Of a stretch of 5,100 nucleotides of DNA, positions 1 through 3,734 are shown piece by piece. The stretch is taken from NCBI GenBank assembly GCA_003561825.1, contig PWVO01000018.1:1-5100 (forward strand), written 5' to 3'. Made by a program: the position numbers and the translations under genes. Position 1 is the first letter of the stretch. Every line of letters starts with the position of its first letter. The notes under the pieces were generated by a model. That model had not been told where the DNA came from. It saw nothing but the letters and a program-made list of their open reading frames with translations, and ran no database searches. The DNA comes from Candidatus Woesearchaeota archaeon. Its GTDB lineage: Archaea; Nanobdellota; Nanobdellia; Woesearchaeales; CG1-02-33-12.

Positions 1-39
1 ATGAGCTGATTTTGGCCTATTTAAATAAAAATATTTTTG

Positions 40-53
40 ATAATAATTATTAT
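40..53. repeat. 14-bp perfect AT palindrome
   Basis: ATAATAATTATTAT reads the same on both strands. It is the leftmost of four perfect palindromes in the first 172 bases. In a tract made almost only of A and T, one palindrome of this length is not surprising; its interest comes from the cluster. Confidence 0.6.
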
Positions 54-115
54 ATTATATATATAGAGATATGTTTATTATAAAATATAAATAAAAAACC
101 ATCAAATCAAACAAA

Positions 116-141
116 AATTATTTTCAATATTGAAAATAATT
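116..141. repeat. 26-bp perfect palindrome in the AT-rich region
   Basis: The left half AATTATTTTCAAT (116-128) is followed without a gap by its exact reverse complement (129-141); position 115/142 breaks the symmetry. The core TTTTCAATATTGAAAA contains GC pairs at 125 and 132, so this is not a simple AT alternation. It could be a dimeric protein binding site or extrude a cruciform. Its TTTCA...TGAAA core loosely recalls dyad initiator boxes, but this is not a confident ORB match. Confidence 0.7.
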
Positions 142-148
142 AATTAAT

Positions 149-172
149 ATAATATATTATTATAATATTATA
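149..172. repeat. two adjacent 12-bp perfect palindromes
   Basis: ATAATATATTAT (149-160) and TATAATATTATA (161-172) are each perfect palindromes and abut exactly, 7 bp after the 26-bp palindrome. Given the pure AT composition, part of this may be chance. Confidence 0.5.
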
Positions 173-194
173 TAATAATAATAAAAAAAAAGTC

Positions 195-229
195 ATAATA
201 ACAACAATAATAACAACAATAATAACAAT
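195..229 (+). repeat. 12-bp tandem repeat, about three copies of AATAATAACAAC
   Basis: The unit AATAATAACAAC occurs at 206-217, with near copies on either side at 194-205 (first base differs) and 218-229 (last base differs). Similar AATAATAACAAT stretches return at about 471-490. This is simple-sequence DNA and gives the A-rich strand its bias. Confidence 0.6.
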
Positions 230-372
230 TAGAACCATATAATAATAAAAAAATAACAATGAAATCAACAAAAAAAAGATAAAAATAACACTAACATCAA
301 CACCAACACTGGCAAGTAAAAATAAGGATAATAAAACAATAAGGACATTAAAGATTGCAATAATATAGTAGA

Positions 373-418
373 AGCAATAAGATAATAAGCATAATAAGAA
401 TAGCAATAGGATAATAAG
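373..418 (+). repeat. 17-bp direct repeat, 29-bp period
   Basis: AGCAATAAGATAATAAG (373-389) and AGCAATAGGATAATAAG (402-418) match at 16 of 17 positions. A further ATAATAAG lies between them at 391-398, and a partial third copy, AGCAATGAAATACAAG, follows at 419-434. It looks like a decayed tandem array inside the A-rich tract. No function can be assigned. Confidence 0.5.
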
Positions 419-548
419 AGCAATGAAATACAAGAACACTATAAGAATAATAATAAATACAAATAACAATAAATAATAACAATAATAACAGGCATTTTTC
501 CTGAGCAATGTTCTGGGAAAATTATTACACAAACAATATTCTTAGAAA

Positions 549-572
549 CTTATTTGAAGAACCTTATTTGAA
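549..572 (+). repeat. 10-bp direct repeat CTTATTTGAA, 14-bp period
   Basis: CTTATTTGAA is present exactly at 549-558 and 563-572, separated by GAAC. It sits at the boundary between the AT-rich tract and the more normal DNA to the right. Confidence 0.5.
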
Positions 573-630
573 TTTACAACAGATTATAAAAACAACCATA
601 ATAATGTTTTTTAGGTATTTGTTTAATGTA

Positions 631-737
631 TCCAGTGCTTTTTTATGAATCAGCAATGAATCAGTATTCAGGGCATCTATAGTACATCTGTGTTTCACAT
701 ATTTCACTAGCTTTGCGCTGCTGCCTGCGGCACTGGA
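631..737. repeat. distant 8-bp inverted repeat TCCAGTGC / GCACTGGA
   Basis: TCCAGTGC at 631-638 is the exact reverse complement of GCACTGGA at 730-737, with 91 bases between. Each arm contains TCCAGTG or CACTGGA, which is one half plus centre of the ORB dyad (TCCAnTGGA). They could be degenerate half-boxes in opposite orientation, but 8-bp matches at this distance can arise by chance. Confidence 0.3.
645..666 (+). repeat. tandem 11-bp direct repeat ATGAATCAGyA
   Basis: ATGAATCAGCA (645-655) is followed directly by ATGAATCAGTA (656-666), 10 of 11 bases identical. The 11-bp period is about one helical turn, so both copies would face the same side of the DNA. A related tandem pair with the same period lies at 763-784. 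Confidence 0.55.
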
Positions 738-762
738 CAATTGATTTTAGTTTTTATTTTTC

Positions 763-784
763 ATTAATCAATAATTAATCATGC
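763..784 (+). repeat. tandem direct repeat ATTAATCA, 11-bp period
   Basis: ATTAATCA at 763-770 and 774-781 has the same 11-bp spacing as the ATGAATCAG pair at 645-666 and shares the core ATnAATCA. An AATCAGAATCAG hexamer tandem (798-809) follows soon after. Together they suggest a repeated AATCA-type motif in the origin region. Confidence 0.5.
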
Positions 785-785
785 C

Positions 786-811
786 AAAAAAGCCTGAAAT
801 CAGAATCAGGC
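786..811 (-). terminator. terminator-like hairpin plus T-run on the minus strand
   Basis: Read on the minus strand, GCCTGA (811-806), an 8-base loop and TCAGGC (797-792) form a 6-bp stem with four GC pairs, followed at once by six T (791-786). The T-run fits archaeal termination, where T-rich non-template DNA is the main signal; the hairpin makes it look like a bacterial intrinsic terminator. No gene on the minus strand lies to its right before cdc6, so it would end antisense or divergent transcripts started around 840-905, or it may have a different role at the origin. Confidence 0.4.
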
Positions 812-831
812 CTTTAAAGGAAATAAGGGGG
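811..831 (+). promoter_or_regulatory. candidate origin recognition box (ORB-like), + orientation
   Basis: A perfect 10-bp palindrome CCTTTAAAGG (811-820) leads into AAATAAGGGGG. Archaeal ORBs consist of a dyad ending in TGGAAAC and then a G-string (roughly TTCCAnTGGAAACGAAGGGG, from memory). Here GGAAA, a short A-rich spacer and GGGGG (819-831) follow the same plan, with the spacer one base shorter and the dyad arm different. The order dyad, spacer, G-string is right; the left half does not match the consensus. Confidence 0.35.
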
Positions 832-843
832 TCAGGGGGGAGG
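827..843 (+). other. G-run cluster GGGGGTCAGGGGGGAGG
   Basis: Two long G-runs (827-831 and 835-840) and a GG (842-843) stand out in an otherwise AT-rich region. They may serve as the G-string of an ORB, or as part of a two-quartet G-quadruplex together with the GG at 819-820. The minus strand is correspondingly C-rich. Confidence 0.4.
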
Positions 844-864
844 AAAAGCATTGAAACCGATAAG

Positions 865-872
865 TTTATATT
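865..872 (+). promoter_or_regulatory. TATA box of orc1/cdc6
   Basis: TTTATATT, preceded by the purine-containing CGATAAG, resembles an archaeal BRE/TATA element. An archaeal start site lies about 22-27 bases downstream, which would place it near 890-896 and leave a leader of only about 10 nt before the ATG at 905. The sequence is nearly symmetrical: its complement reads TTAATATAAA, so transcription to the left cannot be excluded. Confidence 0.55.
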
Positions 873-886
873 AAGGTTGTAACCTT
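873..886. promoter_or_regulatory. operator-like inverted repeat just downstream of the TATA box
   Basis: AAGGTT (873-878), GT, AACCTT (881-886) is an inverted repeat with 6-bp arms. It lies between the TATA box and the expected transcription start, where a bound repressor would block the polymerase. Its right arm overlaps the candidate ORB on the minus strand, so occupation by Orc1/Cdc6 itself is one possible explanation. Confidence 0.4.
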
Positions 887-900
887 CCTTTCCATTGGAA
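881..900 (-). promoter_or_regulatory. candidate origin recognition box (ORB-like), minus orientation
   Basis: The minus strand reads TTCCAATGGAAAGGAAGGTT. Compared with the Pyrococcus-type ORB as I remember it (TTCCAGTGGAAACGAAGGGG), 16 of 20 positions agree, one of the differences is the free dyad centre, and the dyad TTCCAnTGGAAA is complete. It ends 4 bases before the cdc6 start codon and covers the expected transcription start, which fits initiator autoregulation as well as origin binding. The G-string is weaker than usual. Confidence 0.5.
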
Positions 901-904
901 GAAG

Positions 905-2116
905 ATGGTGCAAAAAGGGTTGAATGTGTTTTTTGAGAAGTTTCTTAGCAAAGAATCTTTGTTTCGAAGCAAGAGTATCCTGCAGTCTAGTTATGCGCCT
1001 GATTTTATCCTGCACAGGAATGATTATATTGAGAAAATTGCAGGCATTCTTGGGCCTGCACTGAGGCTTGAGAAGCCCTCTAACCTTTTTATATACGGCA
1101 AGACAGGTGTTGGAAAAACCCTTTCAATGAAATATGCATCAACTGAGATGCTTAAGGTTTCAGCAAAGCAGAATGTAAACCTCAAGATATTCTACATTAA
1201 CTGCAAGCTCAGAAAGGTTGCTGACACAGAGTACAGGCTTATTGCGCAGCTTATCAGGGAATTTGGAAAAGAAATTCCTTCAACAGGCCTGCCAACAGAT
1301 GAGGTTTATAACATTTTCTTCAATATAATTGACAGGGAAAAGCAGATGGTTATTCTCATACTTGATGAGATTGACCAGCTTGTAAAAAAAGCAGGGGATG
1401 AGCTTCTTTACAACCTTACAAGAATCAACGGCGAGCTTAAGAACTCCCAGATATCCATAGTTGGGATTTCTAATGACCTTATTTTTGTTGACAATCTTGA
1501 TCCAAGGATCAAATCTTCTTTGTCAGAAGAGGAGATACTTTTCCCGCCTTATAATGCCCTCCAGATACAGGACATACTAAACCAGAGGGCAAAAGAGGCC
1601 TTTAAGGAAGAGTCAATTGAAACAGGTGTTATTGAGAAGTGCGCTGCATATGCAGCAAGGGAGCACGGAGATGCAAGAAGGGCACTTGAGCTTCTCAGGG
1701 TTGCTGGAGAGATAGCTGAAAGAAACGGCTATTCCAAAGTAAAGATAAAGCACATAGATGAGGCAGAGGACAAGATTGAGCGCGACAGGCTTCTGGACAT
1801 TGTAACAACACAGCCAAAGCAGTTCCAGGCAGTGCTTTACTCAATAATGTCTCTTTATACAAAAAAGAACAATATTATCTTTACTGGAAAGTCCTATGAG
1901 GTTTACAAGGCAACCTGCTTTAGGGCAGGCCTGAGGCCCCTTACCCAAAGAAGGTTTTCTGACATTATTGCAGAGCTTGACATGTTGGGCATAATTAATG
2001 CAAAGGTTATATCAAAAGGCCGGTATGGCCGCACAAGGGAAATCTCAATCTCATTAAGCTCTGTTTCAGAGTCCAAGATCAAAAAAATACTAGAGGAAGG
2101 GCTTGAATTATCTTGA
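905..2116 (+). CDS. cdc6: Orc1/Cdc6-family replication initiator (AAA+ ATPase)
   Basis: This 403-residue protein is the archaeal origin-binding initiator and MCM loader. The N-terminal part (about 9-60, FFEKFLSKESLF...YAPDFILHR) is typical of the family. The AAA+ module shows Walker A GKTGVGKT at 65-72, Walker B with DEID at 154-157, a sensor-1 asparagine in GISND (N190), a putative arginine finger in DPRIKSS (R201) and sensor 2 in GDARRALELLR (255-265). The C-terminal winged helix (about 305-403) includes LTQRRFSDIIAEL (346-358) and a basic wing SKGRYGRTREI (370-380) for DNA contact. The length is normal. The start at 905 keeps the whole conserved N-terminus and is preceded by purine-rich GGAAGAAG rather than a clear Shine-Dalgarno; a TATA box at 865 implies a very short leader. 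All ATPase motifs are intact, so an active protein is expected. Family assignment is very secure; the ortholog class (Orc1-1 or Orc1-2) is not resolved. Confidence 0.96.
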   Translation: MVQKGLNVFFEKFLSKESLFRSKSILQSSYAPDFILHRNDYIEKIAGILGPALRLEKPSNLFIYGKTGVGKTLSMKYASTEMLKVSAKQNVNLKIFYINCKLRKVADTEYRLIAQLIREFGKEIPSTGLPTDEVYNIFFNIIDREKQMVILILDEIDQLVKKAGDELLYNLTRINGELKNSQISIVGISNDLIFVDNLDPRIKSSLSEEEILFPPYNALQIQDILNQRAKEAFKEESIETGVIEKCAAYAAREHGDARRALELLRVAGEIAERNGYSKVKIKHIDEAEDKIERDRLLDIVTTQPKQFQAVLYSIMSLYTKKNNIIFTGKSYEVYKATCFRAGLRPLTQRRFSDIIAELDMLGIINAKVISKGRYGRTREISISLSSVSESKIKKILEEGLELS

Positions 2117-2126
2117 AATTTCAAGA
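2111..2126. repeat. 16-bp perfect palindrome across the cdc6 stop codon
   Basis: TCTTGAAATTTCAAGA is a perfect palindrome whose left half contains the cdc6 TGA stop (2114-2116). It lies 21 bp before the DP1 start. In RNA it could form a weak, AU-rich hairpin; in DNA it could bind a dimeric protein. No T-run follows, so it is not an evident terminator, and cdc6 and DP1 may still share a transcript. Confidence 0.5.
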
Positions 2127-2147
2127 ATAGCCTTTCTTACCTAAAAA

Positions 2148-3734
2148 ATGAGCTTAAAAGACCCTAAGCAGGAGATAGTAGAGCATTTTCTTAATAACAG
2201 CCTTTTTTTAAGCCCAGACATGCTTGATGATCTTGGGAGCATAAAGGCAGAGGAATTAAGTGCCCTGGTTTCTGAAAGAATAAAAGCCCCGGACTTTGTT
2301 TTTATCAATAAGGATGTTTTTGAGATCCTGAAGAAAAATGATTCTGTGGATTTTAACTGGCACGAGTTTGAAAGGTCAAAGGTATTGTGCGAAAAAGGCA
2401 GGAACTGCAACATATACCTTAAGTTTATTGATTACCTTAAGAAAAGAGACTCAGCTGGCATAATAAAAGCTCCTGATGCAGAGATATTGTTCTCTTATGG
2501 CGAGGCCCCAAAGAAAAAAGAGGCCCAGGACTTTGTTGCATTGTTCAATGCGCGCTTTAAGGCAATTGAGGCAATGCTGAGGAACAGGCAGGAGCTACAG
2601 AATGTTATGTCAATAAGCAGGGTCAGAGGAAAAAAAGACAGGGACACTGTTTCAATAATAGGCCTTGTAAGCAGCAAGCAGCTGACAAAGAACGGGAATT
2701 TCATGCTTACTGTTGAAGACCCTACTGGCATAATCAAGGTTCTTGTGAATAAGAACAACAGGCAGGCATATGAGATGGCATTGGATATTGTGCATGACGA
2801 AGTAATAGGCATAGCCGGGGTTAATGGGGATAATATTGTTTTTGCAAACAGCGTTATATGGCCTGACATTCCAATACAGAAAGAGCTTAGAAAATGCCCT
2901 GAAGAGTCATATGCAATATGCCTTTCTGACTTTCATGTGGGATCTTATAATTTTCTTGAGGAAAACTTTATCAAATTCCTTAAATGGCTTAATGGAAAAG
3001 CAGGCAATGAGAGGCAGAAAAATATTGCAAAAAAAGTGAAGTATATTTTTATTGTAGGGGATCTTGTTGACGGAGTGGGGATTTACCCTGGCCAGGATTC
3101 TGAGCTTAAGATAAAGGACATCTATGAGCAGTACAATGCATGCGCTGAATTGCTTAAGCAGATCCCAAAGCGCATAAGGATTATTATATCCCCGGGGAAC
3201 CATGATGCAATGCGCATATCAGAGCCACAGCCAGTGCTTACTAAAGATTTTGCAGCAGCAATATGGGATCTGCCTAATGCTTCAATGGTCTCAAACCCAG
3301 CTCTTGTAAACATTGCCAGGTCAGAAGGCTTTTCTGGATTTGATGTCCTGATCTACCACGGCTACTCTTTTGATTATTTTATTGCAAATGTTGAGTCTAT
3401 CAGGAACAGGGGAGGCTATGACAGGGCTGACTTAATGATGAAATTCCTGCTGCAGAAAAGGCATCTTGCACCAACACACGCATCTACGCTCTATATCCCG
3501 GATGTTAACCAGGATCCGCTTGTGATAAGCTCTGTGCCGGATTTTTTCCTTACAGGCCACATACACAAGTCCTCAGTTTCACTTTACCGCAATGTTACTA
3601 TGGTTTGCGGATCCTGCTGGCAGAGCAAAACCCCATTCCAGGAAAAAGTGGGGCACCACCCAGAGCCCTGCAGAGTTCCTATAATAAACTTACAGACAAG
3701 GGATGTCAAGATACTTAAGTTTGACAAGGCATGA
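2148..3734 (+). CDS. polB: DNA polymerase D small subunit DP1 (proofreading 3'-5' exonuclease)
   Basis: This 528-residue protein is the small, nuclease subunit of archaeal PolD. A helical N-terminal part (about 1-80) precedes a variable linker, an OB-fold (about 155-245, including VSIIGLVSSKQL and FMLTVEDPTGIIKVLV) and a calcineurin/Mre11-like phosphoesterase domain (about 255-528). All metal-binding motifs are visible: SDFHVGS (D261, H263), GDLVDG (D305, D308), GNHD (350-353), YHGYS (H404) and GHIH (470-473). Unlike the eukaryotic B-subunits, which have lost these residues, this enzyme should be active in proofreading. It starts 31 nt after cdc6 without an obvious Shine-Dalgarno or TATA box, so it may be cotranscribed with cdc6. 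Its TGA stop overlaps the DP2 start, as expected for subunits made in equal amounts. Archaeal polB here means DP1, not a family-B polymerase. Confidence 0.96.
   Translation: MSLKDPKQEIVEHFLNNSLFLSPDMLDDLGSIKAEELSALVSERIKAPDFVFINKDVFEILKKNDSVDFNWHEFERSKVLCEKGRNCNIYLKFIDYLKKRDSAGIIKAPDAEILFSYGEAPKKKEAQDFVALFNARFKAIEAMLRNRQELQNVMSISRVRGKKDRDTVSIIGLVSSKQLTKNGNFMLTVEDPTGIIKVLVNKNNRQAYEMALDIVHDEVIGIAGVNGDNIVFANSVIWPDIPIQKELRKCPEESYAICLSDFHVGSYNFLEENFIKFLKWLNGKAGNERQKNIAKKVKYIFIVGDLVDGVGIYPGQDSELKIKDIYEQYNACAELLKQIPKRIRIIISPGNHDAMRISEPQPVLTKDFAAAIWDLPNASMVSNPALVNIARSEGFSGFDVLIYHGYSFDYFIANVESIRNRGGYDRADLMMKFLLQKRHLAPTHASTLYIPDVNQDPLVISSVPDFFLTGHIHKSSVSLYRNVTMVCGSCWQSKTPFQEKVGHHPEPCRVPIINLQTRDVKILKFDKA

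Larger units (their letters stand above)
1..540. other. extremely AT-rich tract, candidate duplex unwinding element
   Basis: Bases 1-180 are a mixed A/T region rich in perfect palindromes. From about 180 to 490 the + strand becomes strongly A-rich and T-poor: by hand count 241-300 holds 42 A, 9 T, 7 C and 2 G. Short AAT/AAC and ATAATAAG units recur. The long open frame on the minus strand across 140-532 follows from this bias, since it encodes almost only I, V, L, F and Y, and I do not call it a gene. Easy melting next to an initiator gene fits a DUE. The minus strand here is very T-rich, so it would also tend to stop archaeal transcription arriving from the right. Confidence 0.5.
1..904. other. 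putative replication origin (oriC) and intergenic region upstream of orc1/cdc6
   Basis: This 904-bp stretch has no convincing gene and lies directly upstream of an Orc1/Cdc6 gene, the usual place for an archaeal origin. Positions 1-540 are almost entirely A and T, a composition suited to a duplex unwinding element. Positions 541-904 hold the GC-containing elements: short direct repeats, a hairpin, G-runs and two ORB-like sites. The following DP1/DP2 genes strengthen the origin reading, because in Thermococcales oriC, cdc6 and polD are neighbours. The origin call is inference from context and motifs. The AT-rich part could instead be ordinary low-complexity spacer. Confidence 0.6.

Noticed and set aside
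3..83. Open frame from the left edge to a TAA at 81-83 that could be the end of an upstream gene
   Set aside because: Only 26 codons, AT-driven composition (N, Y, I rich) and no recognisable motif. It cannot be told from chance.
140..532. 130-codon open frame on the minus strand, almost all hydrophobic residues
   Set aside because: It arises from the A-rich + strand (AAT/AAC repeats read as I and V). The composition is not that of a real membrane protein, there are no charged loops, and the T-rich coding strand would terminate archaeal transcription.
2495..3313. Several overlapping open frames of 60-124 codons opposite or inside DP1
   Set aside because: They are shadows of the DP1 coding sequence, which is fully explained by conserved domain motifs in its own frame.
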